This document shows positions 27,757 to 36,549 of a stretch of 46,498 nucleotides of DNA, piece after piece. Under the pieces are notes generated by a model. That model made no database searches and had not been told where the DNA came from. It worked only from the letters and a program-made list of their open reading frames with translations. The position numbers were made by a program, and so were the translations under genes. Within the stretch, counting starts at the first letter, position 1. Each line of letters begins with the position of its first letter. Origin of the DNA: Desulfonauticus sp. 38_4375 (GTDB lineage: Bacteria > Desulfobacterota > Desulfovibrionia > Desulfovibrionales > Desulfonatronovibrionaceae); NCBI GenBank assembly GCA_001507915.1, contig LGER01000008.1:1-46498 (forward strand). The letters are read 5' to 3'.

Positions 27757-28227
27757 ATGCAAGTTGTACTTCGTGCAGATATAGAAAATTTGGGACGTTT
27801 GGGAGATGTAGTAGAGGTAAAGCCTGGGTATGCTAGGAATTATCTTCTTCCCAAGGGTTTGGCCATGCTGGCCACAGAAAAGAACTTGAAGCTTTTTGAA
27901 AGAGAAAAGAAAAAATTGCAGGAAAAAATGGATGCTATCCGTTTTGCTGCTCAGGAATTAAAGGAAAAATTGGAAGAGCTGGAAGTGGTATTGGAAGTAA
28001 GAGTGGGTGAAGGAGACAAACTTTACGGTGCTGTTACTGCTGCCAATATTGCGGATAAGGTTCAAGAGTTGGGTTATGAAATTGACAAGCGCAAGATAGT
28101 TATTCCTGAGCCTATTCGAGCTTTGGGTGAGTACGAACTGGAAGTAAAATTACATCCAGATGTACGCGCTACCTTAAAGGTAAAAGTTATTAAGCATGGA
28201 AGCGAAGAAGCCCAGGAACAGGGCTAA
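27757..28227 (+). CDS. rplI: 50S ribosomal protein L9
   Basis: This 156-residue bL9 has the N-terminal RNA-binding domain (MQVVLRADIENLGRLGD, VKPGYARNYLLPKGLA), the long connecting helix (about 42-75) and the C-terminal domain (GDKLYGAVTAANIAD, KRKIVIPEPIRALGEYE). It binds domain V of 23S rRNA near the L1 stalk. The start follows AGGAGAGGA. Its last 32 bases overlap the dnaB reading frame. Confidence 0.97.
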   Translation: MQVVLRADIENLGRLGDVVEVKPGYARNYLLPKGLAMLATEKNLKLFEREKKKLQEKMDAIRFAAQELKEKLEELEVVLEVRVGEGDKLYGAVTAANIADKVQELGYEIDKRKIVIPEPIRALGEYELEVKLHPDVRATLKVKVIKHGSEEAQEQG

Positions 28228-29611
28228 AAGTAAAAAAAAGGGGGGAGAGCTTGCTTCCCCCCAGGAAGTATTAGGAAGAGTCCCCCCCCACAGTTTAGAA
28301 GCGGAAAAAGCAGTCCTGGGGGGGGTTTTTTTATCTGCCAGTCTTTTTTTTTCCATTGTAGATTTACTGGTCCCGGAAGATTTTTATTATCCCCAGCATA
28401 AACTTATCTTTTCCACTTTTTTGGAACTGCATCGTCAAAATAAGCCCATAGATTTGCTTACTGTTACCAGCGAACTGGAAAAACAGAATAAATTGGAAGA
28501 AGTGGGTGGGCCTCTTTATCTGGCCAGTTTGCCCGAAGCAGTGGCCACCAGTGCCAATGCCTTATATTATGCGGAAATTGTAAAGGAAAAGTCCACCAGA
28601 AGAAGGCTTATTGAAACAGGTACAGAGCTCATCACAGATGGGTTTGAGGAAAGCAGGGATATTAAAGAAATTGTAGATGATTCAGAGCGAAAAATTTTTA
28701 GTCTGGCTGAAAGCTCCATAAAACCTGTTTTTGTTTCCAGTAAGGAGTTAAGCTCCAAGGTTTTTGAAGAACTTCAACAGCGAATTGAAAGAAAAGAAAT
28801 AGTTACAGGCGTTCCCACTGGTTATTATAAACTGGATGAGCTGACAGCAGGGTTTCAGCCCACAGACCTGATTATTATTGCTGGTAGGCCCAGTATGGGG
28901 AAAACTGCCTTTGCCTTAAATGTGGCCATGAGAGCTGCAGTCCAGACCGAAACTCCTGTGGCCATATTTTCCCTGGAAATGTCCAAAGAACAATTGATGA
29001 TGAGAATGCTTTGTTCTTGGGGAAAGGTGGACTTGAAAAATTTACGCACTGGTTTTGTCAGTGATGAGGATTTTATTAAACTTACAGATGCTGCTTCGGC
29101 CTTATCCCAGGCCCCTATTTTTATAGACGATACTCCAGCCCTTAGTACCATTGAAATCAGGGCTAGAAGTAGAAGGCTAAAGGCTGAACAGGGCTTAGGC
29201 CTGGTGATAGTGGACTACTTGCAACTGATGAAGGCCAGTAGGACCATTGATTCCAGAGAGCAGGAGATTTCAGAGATTTCCAGGTCTTTAAAGGCCTTGG
29301 CCAAGGAATTGGAAGTGCCAGTGGTAGCTTTGTCCCAGCTTAATCGCAAGGTGGAAGAGCGTACAGACAAAAGGCCTAAATTGTCGGATTTGCGAGAATC
29401 TGGAGCTATAGAGCAGGATGCAGACCTGATTATCTTTTTGTATAGAGATGAGGTTTACAACAAAAAAGAAGACAATCCTAAAAAAGGCATTGCTGAGATT
29501 ATTATTGGCAAGCAGAGAAACGGTCCCATTGGCGTGGTAGAGCTGGCCTATTTGGGGCGTTATACTGCTTTTGAAAACCTATCAGATATCCCAGCACCTT
29601 CTGAAGGTTAA
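28196..29611 (+). CDS. dnaB: replicative DNA helicase DnaB
   Basis: This 471-residue hexameric 5'-3' helicase unwinds DNA at the fork. The N-terminal domain has RVPPHSLEAEKAVLGG at about 29-44. The RecA-like C-terminal domain has Walker A GRPSMGKTAFAL (about 229-240), FSLEMS, Walker B LVIVDYLQLM, and SRSLKALAKELEVPVVALSQLNR. ATG 28196 overlaps rplI by 32 bases and is the only plausible in-frame start; its ribosome site (AAGG) is weak. The codons for the first 45 residues contain unusual runs of G and C. Sitting after ribosomal genes, expression may be tuned by that structure. Confidence 0.95.
   Translation: MEAKKPRNRAKSKKKGGELASPQEVLGRVPPHSLEAEKAVLGGVFLSASLFFSIVDLLVPEDFYYPQHKLIFSTFLELHRQNKPIDLLTVTSELEKQNKLEEVGGPLYLASLPEAVATSANALYYAEIVKEKSTRRRLIETGTELITDGFEESRDIKEIVDDSERKIFSLAESSIKPVFVSSKELSSKVFEELQQRIERKEIVTGVPTGYYKLDELTAGFQPTDLIIIAGRPSMGKTAFALNVAMRAAVQTETPVAIFSLEMSKEQLMMRMLCSWGKVDLKNLRTGFVSDEDFIKLTDAASALSQAPIFIDDTPALSTIEIRARSRRLKAEQGLGLVIVDYLQLMKASRTIDSREQEISEISRSLKALAKELEVPVVALSQLNRKVEERTDKRPKLSDLRESGAIEQDADLIIFLYRDEVYNKKEDNPKKGIAEIIIGKQRNGPIGVVELAYLGRYTAFENLSDIPAPSEG
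28240..28332 (+). promoter_or_regulatory. possible attenuator made of G and C homopolymers in early dnaB
   Basis: Within 93 bases lie G6 (28240-28245), C6 (28257-28262), C8 (28282-28289) and G8 (28318-28325), the last followed directly by T7 (28326-28332). G6:C6 and C8:G8 hairpins, or G6:C8 and C6:G8, are alternative pairings; C8:G8 plus T7 has the form of an intrinsic terminator with a 28-nt loop. The protein encoded is ordinary DnaB, so the runs are synonymous choices (CCC CCC, GGG GGG) unusual for this AT-rich window. Confidence 0.45.
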
Positions 29612-29654
29612 AAGAACTTTTTCATTTTCCAAATAGATATAAGGGGGAGGGAAA

Positions 29655-30944
29655 ATGGATTTTTTGCATCCAGAGGAGCGTTTGTCTAGGGAGGAGATAG
29701 AGTCCTTACAGCTAATCAGGCTTCGCAAGGTCATAGAGGAAGCCAAAAAATCTCCTTTTTATTCCAGGAAACTAAAGGGAATTGAACCAGAGGATATTAA
29801 AGAATTAAGTGAGGTAAGCAAGCTTCCCTTTACCACTAAAGAAGATTTGCGAGAATATTACCCTCTGGGTTTTCTAACCAGGCCTGTTTCAGAAATGGTT
29901 CGCTTGCATGCTTCTTCTGGCACTACAGGTGCTCCTACTGCCATTTTATATACAGAAAATGATTTAAACACCTGGGCAGAGCTTATGGCCAGGTGTCTTT
30001 ATATGGTAGGGGTAAGGAAGGAAGATGTATTTCAAAATATGAGTGGTTATGGCCTTTTTACAGGTGGCCTGGGCATTCATTACGGAGCAGAACGGTTAAA
30101 GTGTTTAACCATTCCAGCTGGAGCTGGTAATAGTAAACGCCAGATAAAATTGTTGCAGGATTTTAAAGTAAGTGTGGTGCACATTATTCCTTCTTATGCC
30201 CTGCATTTAAGCACTGTGTTTGCAGAATTGGGAATTGACCCCAGGTCGTTAAACTTGCGAATTTTTCTCATTGGAGCAGAGCCACATACAGAAGAGGCCA
30301 GGAAGAGAATCGAAGAAATTTACGGAGTAAAGGCCTATAATTCCTATGGACTTTCAGAGATGAATGGTCCTGGAGTGGCCTTTGAGTGTGTATATCAGGA
30401 GGGTATGCACCTTTGGGAAGATGCTTATCTGGCTGAAATTCTAAATCCCACTACCCTGGAGCCAGTGGCAGAAGGAGAAGTGGGAGAATTGGTCATGACC
30501 ACTTTGACCAGAGAAGGTATGCCCCTTATTCGTTATAGGACCAAGGATTTGACCAGGTTCTTGCCTGGCAGGTGTTTGTGTGGCCGTGAGCATAGAAGAA
30601 TCGATAGAATTACTGGCCGTGCTGATGATATGATTATCCTAAAGGGTGTTAACATTTATCCCATGCAAATAGAAAAGGTTTTGATGGCCAGAAAAGAAGT
30701 GGGACAAAATTATGTAATTGAACTCTATAAAGAGGGGCATTTGGACCAGATGCGAATTAAGGTGGAGATAAAGGATGAATATTTTGTAGAAGACATGCGT
30801 GTCTTAAAACAGTTACAACAAAGTATTGCCAAGAGTTTGCGAGAAGAAATTTTAATCACTCCCCGGGTAGAGTTGGTAGAGCACAATTCCTTGCCCAAAT
30901 CCCAGGGTAAGGCTGTGCGGGTAATAGATTTGAGAGACAAGTAA
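29655..30944 (+). CDS. phenylacetate-CoA ligase family protein
   Basis: This 429-residue adenylate-forming enzyme resembles PaaK. It has the AMP-binding loop [13 protein letters not shown], the [12 protein letters not shown] motif, and the C-terminal [18 protein letters not shown] segment. Such proteins activate phenylacetate or other aryl acids to CoA thioesters with ATP. There is no phenylacetate pathway here, and in anaerobes these genes often serve aromatic amino acid or indoleacetate metabolism, so substrate is open. The ATG follows AAGGGGGAGGG. It is 43 bases after dnaB and 16 before purE. Confidence 0.9.
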   Translation: MDFLHPEERLSREEIESLQLIRLRKVIEEAKKSPFYSRKLKGIEPEDIKELSEVSKLPFTTKEDLREYYPLGFLTRPVSEMVRLHASSGTTGAPTAILYTENDLNTWAELMARCLYMVGVRKEDVFQNMSGYGLFTGGLGIHYGAERLKCLTIPAGAGNSKRQIKLLQDFKVSVVHIIPSYALHLSTVFAELGIDPRSLNLRIFLIGAEPHTEEARKRIEEIYGVKAYNSYGLSEMNGPGVAFECVYQEGMHLWEDAYLAEILNPTTLEPVAEGEVGELVMTTLTREGMPLIRYRTKDLTRFLPGRCLCGREHRRIDRITGRADDMIILKGVNIYPMQIEKVLMARKEVGQNYVIELYKEGHLDQMRIKVEIKDEYFVEDMRVLKQLQQSIAKSLREEILITPRVELVEHNSLPKSQGKAVRVIDLRDK

Positions 30945-30960
30945 AAATAAGGAGGAATTA

Positions 30961-31449
30961 ATGCCAAAGGTAGCTATTTTTATGGGTAGTAAGTCAGACC
31001 TGGATAAGGTTAAGCCCTGTAGTCAGGTACTGGAGGAATTGGGTATTGATTATTTTATGACCATTACTTCTGCCCATAGAACCCCTGAAAGGACAGCAAC
31101 CTTGATTAAAGAAATGGAAGAAAAGGGATGTGAAGTTTTTATCTGTGCTGCAGGCATGGCTGCCCATCTGGCAGGGGTGGTGGCTTCCAAGACTTTAAAA
31201 CCTGTAATCGGTATTCCCATAAATGCCAGCTTAGGTGGGCTGGATGCCCTTTTGTCCACTGTGCAGATGCCTCCTGGGTTTCCTGTAGCCACTGTGGCCA
31301 TTGATAAGGCTGGAGCCAAAAATGCAGCCTGGCTGGCTGCCCAAATTCTGGCTTTAAAAGACGCCAATCTAGCTCAAAGGTTAAGAGAAGCTAGAGAAAA
31401 ATTTGTCCAAGAAGTAGAAGAAGCAAGTAAGGAAGTGGAGGTAAAATAA
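30961..31449 (+). CDS. purE: N5-carboxyaminoimidazole ribonucleotide mutase PurE
   Basis: This 162-residue protein has the class I PurE motifs: MGSKSDLDK at the N-terminus, [23 protein letters not shown], and [23 protein letters not shown]. It moves the carboxylate of N5-CAIR to give CAIR in purine synthesis. The enzyme is an octamer in known cases. AAGGAGG precedes the ATG. PurK is not seen beside it. It is followed by the transporter gene at three bases. Confidence 0.96.
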   Translation: MPKVAIFMGSKSDLDKVKPCSQVLEELGIDYFMTITSAHRTPERTATLIKEMEEKGCEVFICAAGMAAHLAGVVASKTLKPVIGIPINASLGGLDALLSTVQMPPGFPVATVAIDKAGAKNAAWLAAQILALKDANLAQRLREAREKFVQEVEEASKEVEVK

Positions 31450-31452
31450 AAG

Positions 31453-32079
31453 ATGGAGAACAAAAATTTTGCCCTTATCTTACTCATCTCAGCTTTTACC
31501 GGTAGTCTGGTTATTTCCCAGGTTTTGGCCTCCAAGATTGTACTTTTGGGAGGATTGGTAGTTCCTGCAGGTGTGCTGGCCTATTCCATTACCTTTGTAG
31601 CTACAGATGTGATTAGTGAAATCTGGGGGAAGGATGTGGCCAAGCGAGTGGTTTGGGGTGGTTTTATTTCTGTATTAATTAGCTTACTTTTGATAAAAGG
31701 CGCTTTGCTTTTACCTGCAGCACCCTTTTGGCCACATGAACAGGCCTTTAATACCATTTTAAGTTCAACTCCCAGGATTATTTTAGCTTCTTTTATTGCC
31801 TATTTGGTAAGTCAGGCTCACGATGTTTGGGCCTTTCATTTCTGGAAGGATAGGTTTCAGGGAAGACATCTCTGGCTTAGAAATAATCTTTCCACCATTG
31901 TCTCTCAGGTAATTGATACAGTTTTGTTTATAGGCATAGCTTTTTACGGTAGTATGCCCATTTTACCCATTATTGCTGGGCAGTTAATCATTAAATGGGG
32001 CATAGCTTTATTGGATACTCCTTTGGTCTATCTGTTGGTGAAAGTTTGTTCTTCTTTCAAAGAGGTAGAATCCTGTTAA
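31453..32079 (+). CDS. queuosine precursor transporter (YhhQ/DUF165 family)
   Basis: This 208-residue inner-membrane protein has about six helices and the family motifs SQVLASKIVLLGG, PAGVLAYSITFVATDVISEI and WGKDVAKRVVWGG, plus the LRNNLSTIVSQVIDT loop. YhhQ of E. coli imports preQ0/preQ1. Together with tgt at 16600 this points to queuosine salvage, although de novo genes may lie outside the window. The start lies three bases after the purE stop. Confidence 0.85.
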   Translation: MENKNFALILLISAFTGSLVISQVLASKIVLLGGLVVPAGVLAYSITFVATDVISEIWGKDVAKRVVWGGFISVLISLLLIKGALLLPAAPFWPHEQAFNTILSSTPRIILASFIAYLVSQAHDVWAFHFWKDRFQGRHLWLRNNLSTIVSQVIDTVLFIGIAFYGSMPILPIIAGQLIIKWGIALLDTPLVYLLVKVCSSFKEVESC

Positions 32080-32080
32080 A

Positions 32081-32578
32081 ATGATTTATCTTTTTTTGTT
32101 TTTACTTATTGTTTTTTGGGCTCTTAATTTTTTTAGCCTGCCTGGTAACTGGCTTGTTTTAATTAGTCTGGGGATTTTTGATTACTTTAACGCCTCCTTT
32201 TCCGCTTCTTTAATGTGGTGGTTAGGACTTGTTTTTCTGGCCTTAAGCGGAGAAATTCTGGAGTGGTTGGGACAGTACTGGGGAGGTAAAAAGTACGGCC
32301 TTAGTGGCAAGGGTAATGTGGGAGCTATTATTGGGGCCATTGGAGGAGCTATTCTGGGAGCCCCTTTTTTCCTGGGCTTAGGTGCCATTATAGGTGGTTT
32401 GCTGGGAGCTTATCTGGGAGGCTTGTTTACTGAAAGGTTGAGTGGTAAATCCTGGGATGAATCCTTGCTGGCTGCCAAGGGTGCGGTTTTAGGTAAGTTT
32501 TTAGGTTTGTTGGTAAAACTTAGTCTGGGAATGGCCATTTTGGCTCTGGCCTTTCCCAGACTTTTGGCCTTGTCTTAA
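32081..32578 (+). CDS. DUF456 family membrane protein
   Basis: This 165-residue hydrophobic protein opens with a membrane helix (IYLFLFLLIVFWALNFF), then LPGNWLVLISL. Glycine-rich helices follow (GAIIGAIGGAILGAPFFLGLG and GAIIGGLLGAYLGG), the mark of DUF456. It has four to five membrane segments. Function is not known. It starts one base after the transporter stop, and its end overlaps the convergent purD stop by four bases. Confidence 0.82.
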   Translation: MIYLFLFLLIVFWALNFFSLPGNWLVLISLGIFDYFNASFSASLMWWLGLVFLALSGEILEWLGQYWGGKKYGLSGKGNVGAIIGAIGGAILGAPFFLGLGAIIGGLLGAYLGGLFTERLSGKSWDESLLAAKGAVLGKFLGLLVKLSLGMAILALAFPRLLALS

Positions 32579-33849
32579 AGCTTGGCTATTCCTTTATCTC
32601 CAATATCTCGGCGATAATACATATTGTCAAAATAGATTTTATCCACTGCCTGGTAAGCCTTTTCCTTTGCTTCCATCAGGGTTTTACCCAGGGCTGTTAC
32701 GCCTAAGACCCTTCCCCCAGAGGTGTAGTATTTACCATCTTTTTGAGTCGTTCCAGCGTGAAAAACCATAACTTCTGGGTCTTTTTCCACTTCTTCCAGG
32801 CCCTTTATCTCCATACCCTTGGGATACTTTCCAGGATAACCCTGGGCTGCCATTACCACACAAAGAGTGCTTTTGGGATTTATTTTTAGTTCTACTTTAT
32901 CCAGCTCTCCCTTAACGCAGGCAAGCATTACTTCTACCAGGTCGTTTTCCAGGCGCATCAATAAAGGCTGGCATTCAGGGTCTCCAAAGCGTACATTGTA
33001 TTCTAAGACTTTGGGACCTTCAGCAGTTAGCATAAGTCCTGCATAAAGAATTCCCTTAAAGGGATGACCAATTTCCGCCAGGTGCTCTATAATAGGTTTA
33101 ATCACCATATCTCCTACTTTTTGCATGTCCTTATCCGGTAAAATAGGAGCAGGTGAGTAGGCACCCATTCCTCCAGTATTGGGGCCAGTATCCTTTTCTC
33201 CTATGCGCTTATGGTCCTGAGAAGAGGGCAGGTACTTAACCCTTTGTCCATCACAAAAGGCCAAAAAGGAAGCTTCTTCTCCTTGCAGGGCTTCTTCTAT
33301 AACTACTCTTTTACCAGCAGCTCCAAAAATCTTTTCTTCCATTATTTGTTGAAGGGTAGTGTTTGCCTCTTCCAGGTTTTGGGCAATAACCACTCCTTTA
33401 CCTGCAGCCAGGCCATCTGCTTTTATAACTACTGGAAAAGATTTGTTTTTTATATAAGCAAGAGCTTCTTGGTAGTCTTCAAACACTTCAAAAGCAGCAG
33501 TAGGTACACTGGTTTTGTGCATAATTTTTTTGGCAAAGGCCTTGCTTCCTTCCAGTTGAGCAGCAAAGGCCCCTGGGCCAAAACAGTCTATACCCACTTC
33601 TTCTAGGGCGTTTTTAAGACCCAGAACTAAAGGTAGTTCTGGTCCTACAACCACTAAATTAATTTTCTTTTCCTGGGCGAACTTAACTAGCTCAGGGATG
33701 TTATCTGCTTCTATGGGTACATTTTTTCCGTGTTTTTCTGTACCTCCGTTTCCTGGGGTAATGTATAGTTCTTTTACTAAGGGACTCTTAGCAATTTTCC
33801 AGGCAAGGGCGTGTTCTCTTCCTCCAGAACCCACTAAGAGTATGCGCAT
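32575..33849 (-). CDS. purD: phosphoribosylamine-glycine ligase PurD
   Basis: This 424-residue ATP-grasp enzyme makes GAR in purine synthesis. The N-terminal nucleotide fold begins MRILLVGSGGREHALAWKIA, the ATP-grasp part has VVIKADGLAAGKGVVIA and EEALQGEEASFLAFCDG, and the metal loop is YNVRFGDPECQPLL. Length is normal for PurD. It is the last gene of the minus-strand set that runs from the HD-domain gene, 11 bases after the TPR gene, with a GGAGG site. Confidence 0.97.
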   Translation of the reverse strand: MRILLVGSGGREHALAWKIAKSPLVKELYITPGNGGTEKHGKNVPIEADNIPELVKFAQEKKINLVVVGPELPLVLGLKNALEEVGIDCFGPGAFAAQLEGSKAFAKKIMHKTSVPTAAFEVFEDYQEALAYIKNKSFPVVIKADGLAAGKGVVIAQNLEEANTTLQQIMEEKIFGAAGKRVVIEEALQGEEASFLAFCDGQRVKYLPSSQDHKRIGEKDTGPNTGGMGAYSPAPILPDKDMQKVGDMVIKPIIEHLAEIGHPFKGILYAGLMLTAEGPKVLEYNVRFGDPECQPLLMRLENDLVEVMLACVKGELDKVELKINPKSTLCVVMAAQGYPGKYPKGMEIKGLEEVEKDPEVMVFHAGTTQKDGKYYTSGGRVLGVTALGKTLMEAKEKAYQAVDKIYFDNMYYRRDIGDKGIAKL

Positions 33850-33860
33850 TTATTTCCTCC

Positions 33861-34661
33861 TTATTTAATTTTTTTATTGATAAATTTTAGCATCTTAGCT
33901 GCAGCATCAAAATTGGGGTTGATTTGCAGGGCCTTTTCTACAATTTCTTTGGCTTTGGCCAGGTCCTTTTCATCTAAATAAACTCTAGCCAGATTAAAGT
34001 AGAGATATTCATCTTGGGGATTGAGCTTTAAGGCGTGGTGGTAAGCCTTTTTGGCCTCCTCAAAACGCTTTAGTTTTCTCAGAGCAATGCCCAGTCGGTT
34101 AAAGACATGAATGGAGGTGGGGTCTTCTCTATAAGCCATTTTTAAATATTTTAAAGAAGAATCATAGGCTTCTGCTTCCAGGAGCTGGTCGCTTATTTCT
34201 ATCTTGAGTTGAGTATCTTCCTGGAACTGCTTTATTAACTCATCATAAACCCCTTCTGCTTCCTTTACTTTTTTTTCCTTTAAGTAATTTTTAGCTTTGC
34301 TCAGTTCTTCTTTTTTCTTTCTTTCCAGAGCAGCTAGTTGTTCTTGGGCTACTTCTGTTATGCCTTCCTGCAGTAGTTCTAAAATCTCTTTAAACTTTTC
34401 CAGGAGTTGTTTTTCCTCTCCTGGCTTGTATTCCACTAAAAGAGGATAGACTTCTCTTAGTTTGGGGTTTTGGTTTAAATAATAAAGATTTTTTTCAATG
34501 AGTTCTGCCAATTCTTTTTTTTCGTTATTCATTAAAGGCTCTTTAAGAAAGGTTAAAACTCCCTCGTAAAAGGCCTGGGTGGCTGCCAGGACTTTATTTT
34601 GTTTTAAAAGAGAGTGGATGGAATTTAATTTTCGCCTGGCCTGGGTTAAATTGGCACTCAT
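33861..34661 (-). CDS. TPR-repeat protein
   Basis: This 266-residue, helix-rich cytoplasmic protein has no signal peptide. Residues about 165-255 hold at least two to three tetratricopeptide repeats (VFNRLGIALRKLKRFEEAKK and LYFNLARVYLDEKDLAKAKE are clear). A long coiled-coil region (about 80-150) precedes them. It probably serves as a scaffold. I cannot name a partner; it sits between carA and purD, apparently co-transcribed. Confidence 0.8.
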   Translation of the reverse strand: MSANLTQARRKLNSIHSLLKQNKVLAATQAFYEGVLTFLKEPLMNNEKKELAELIEKNLYYLNQNPKLREVYPLLVEYKPGEEKQLLEKFKEILELLQEGITEVAQEQLAALERKKKEELSKAKNYLKEKKVKEAEGVYDELIKQFQEDTQLKIEISDQLLEAEAYDSSLKYLKMAYREDPTSIHVFNRLGIALRKLKRFEEAKKAYHHALKLNPQDEYLYFNLARVYLDEKDLAKAKEIVEKALQINPNFDAAAKMLKFINKKIK

Positions 34662-34677
34662 TTTTTCTTTCCTTTGT

Positions 34678-35787
34678 TTAATGGTTTGCTACTAAATCAT
34701 AAAAACGAGCAAAAAAGGTCTGGCAGTCATGAGGACCTGGCCCTGCTTCTGGATGATGTTGTACTGCCATAATGGGCTTACTTTTGTGTTTAAATCCTTC
34801 CAAGGTGTTATCATTTAAATTTATGTGGGTTACTTCTAAAAAGTCCAATTTACTTATATCTACACAAAAACCATGGTTTTGGGAAGAGATTTCAATATGA
34901 CCGGTAGCTAATTCTTTTACTGGATGATTTAAGGCGTGATGTCCAAACTTTAATTTATAACACTTTCCTCCTAAAGCTAAGCCTAAAATTTGATGACCAA
35001 GACAGATACCTGCTGTAGGATAGTGTTCTATTATTTTTTGAGTGGTAGCAATTATATCTGTAAGTGGTTCTGGATCTCCAGGCCCATTGGATAAGAAGAC
35101 CGCTTTGGGATTTAGTTGTTTAACCTGTTCAAAGGTAGTGGTGGCAGGTACTACCAGAACTTCAAAGCCATAGGTTTGCAGTAAACGCAAAATGCTCCAT
35201 TTTACTCCAAAATCAAAAACCACCAAGGGTAAGCCCTTGTTTTGCCATTTAAACTGGGTAAAGCTAACAGGTACGGGTTTATTTTCAAAGAGGTAGGGTT
35301 GTTTACAACTGACCTTATAGGCTAAGGCCTGACCCTGCATGGGAGGAAGTTTTTGCGCCTTTTCCTGGAGGCTTTTGGGATTTAAGTCTTCAGTAGAAAT
35401 CATTGCCCGCATAGCACCATGTATTCGAATATGTCTGGTTAAGGCTCTGGTATCTATGCCTTCAAGGCCCAATACTTTTTGTTCTTTTAGGTATTGAGGT
35501 AAACTTTTACTTGCACGCCAGTTAGAAGGTTTTTTTACACATTCTTTAACTACAAAGGCATTTACCTGAATTTTTTCTGATTCCACATCTTCTTCATTTA
35601 CGCCATAGTTCCCTATGTGGGGATAGGTCATACAGACGATCTGTCCCAGATAGGAGGGATCTGTGAGTACCTCCTGATAACCAGTCATGCCAGTATTAAA
35701 GATTACTTCTCCTCCTATTTCGCCCTGGCCTGTAAAGGATTTTCCTTCAAAAACAGTTCCATCTTCTAGAACCAATAAGGCCTTCAT
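34678..35787 (-). CDS. carA: carbamoyl-phosphate synthase small subunit CarA
   Basis: This 369-residue glutaminase subunit supplies ammonia to CarB for pyrimidine and arginine synthesis. The N-terminal CPSase domain has [20 protein letters not shown]. The class I amidotransferase domain has [10 protein letters not shown], the nucleophile in [15 protein letters not shown], and the His-Glu pair in [13 protein letters not shown]. CarB is not in the window. It starts three bases after the kdsB stop, within the same minus-strand run. Confidence 0.96.
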   Translation of the reverse strand: MKALLVLEDGTVFEGKSFTGQGEIGGEVIFNTGMTGYQEVLTDPSYLGQIVCMTYPHIGNYGVNEEDVESEKIQVNAFVVKECVKKPSNWRASKSLPQYLKEQKVLGLEGIDTRALTRHIRIHGAMRAMISTEDLNPKSLQEKAQKLPPMQGQALAYKVSCKQPYLFENKPVPVSFTQFKWQNKGLPLVVFDFGVKWSILRLLQTYGFEVLVVPATTTFEQVKQLNPKAVFLSNGPGDPEPLTDIIATTQKIIEHYPTAGICLGHQILGLALGGKCYKLKFGHHALNHPVKELATGHIEISSQNHGFCVDISKLDFLEVTHINLNDNTLEGFKHKSKPIMAVQHHPEAGPGPHDCQTFFARFYDLVANH

Positions 35788-35790
35788 AGT

Positions 35791-36549
35791 TTATTCTCCT
35801 TTTTCTTGGTTAGTTTTCATTAAGGTTATAACCTTTTGCAAGTCTTCTGGAGTATCCACTCCAAAAGAAGAGTGCTGGGTCAAGTGAACAAAGATTTTAT
35901 AACCATTTTCTAATAGTCTTAATTGCTCTAAACCTTCTACCTTTTCCAGAAAGCTTTGCTTTAAGCTTGTAAAAATTTTTAAATACGCAAATCTATAGGC
36001 ATAAAGTCCTATATGACCAAGATAAAGTTTATTTTCTTCCCTGGGATAGGGAATTAAAGACCTGGAAAAATAAAGGGCATTGTTGTTTTTATCTATTACT
36101 ACTTTTACCACATTGGGATTTTTGGCTTCTTCCAAGGTAATATTTCTGGCCAAAGTGGTTATATTTACTTCTGGATTCTTAAAGGGAGTCAACAGTTCCT
36201 CTAACATGGCAGGATGTAAGAGAGGCTCATCACCTTGAATATTTACCACTATGGATTTAGAATCTATATTTAACTTCTGAGCTGCTTCTAATATCCTATC
36301 TGTACCGCTTTTGTGGGTGTTAGCAGTCATAACTACAGGAACATTTAATTCCTGAGCCTTTTGGGCAATGAGTTCATGGTCGGTAGCCAGAATGATATTT
36401 TGAAATAGAGGGCATTTTTTAGCCTGCTTGTAGACATGAAAAAACATGGGCTTGCCCAGGATATCAGCTAAAGCTTTTCCAGGAAAACGGGTAGAGCCGT
36501 ACCTAGCTGGAATAAAAGCGTAACAGGGGGGCAAGTTGTTTAAGGACAA
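35791..36549 (-). CDS. kdsB: 3-deoxy-manno-octulosonate cytidylyltransferase KdsB
   Basis: This 252-residue CMP-Kdo synthetase activates Kdo for lipid A inner-core assembly. Motifs are FIPARYGSTRFPGKALADI (nucleotide loop), VVNIQGDEPLL and the C-terminal SSFGVDTPEDL. The start is a TTG at 36549, set eight bases after AAGGAGG; it lies 47 bases inside the waaA reading frame, so the two are likely translationally coupled. Its neighbours waaA and ddl serve the cell envelope. Confidence 0.94.
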   Translation of the reverse strand: MSLNNLPPCYAFIPARYGSTRFPGKALADILGKPMFFHVYKQAKKCPLFQNIILATDHELIAQKAQELNVPVVMTANTHKSGTDRILEAAQKLNIDSKSIVVNIQGDEPLLHPAMLEELLTPFKNPEVNITTLARNITLEEAKNPNVVKVVIDKNNNALYFSRSLIPYPREENKLYLGHIGLYAYRFAYLKIFTSLKQSFLEKVEGLEQLRLLENGYKIFVHLTQHSSFGVDTPEDLQKVITLMKTNQEKGE

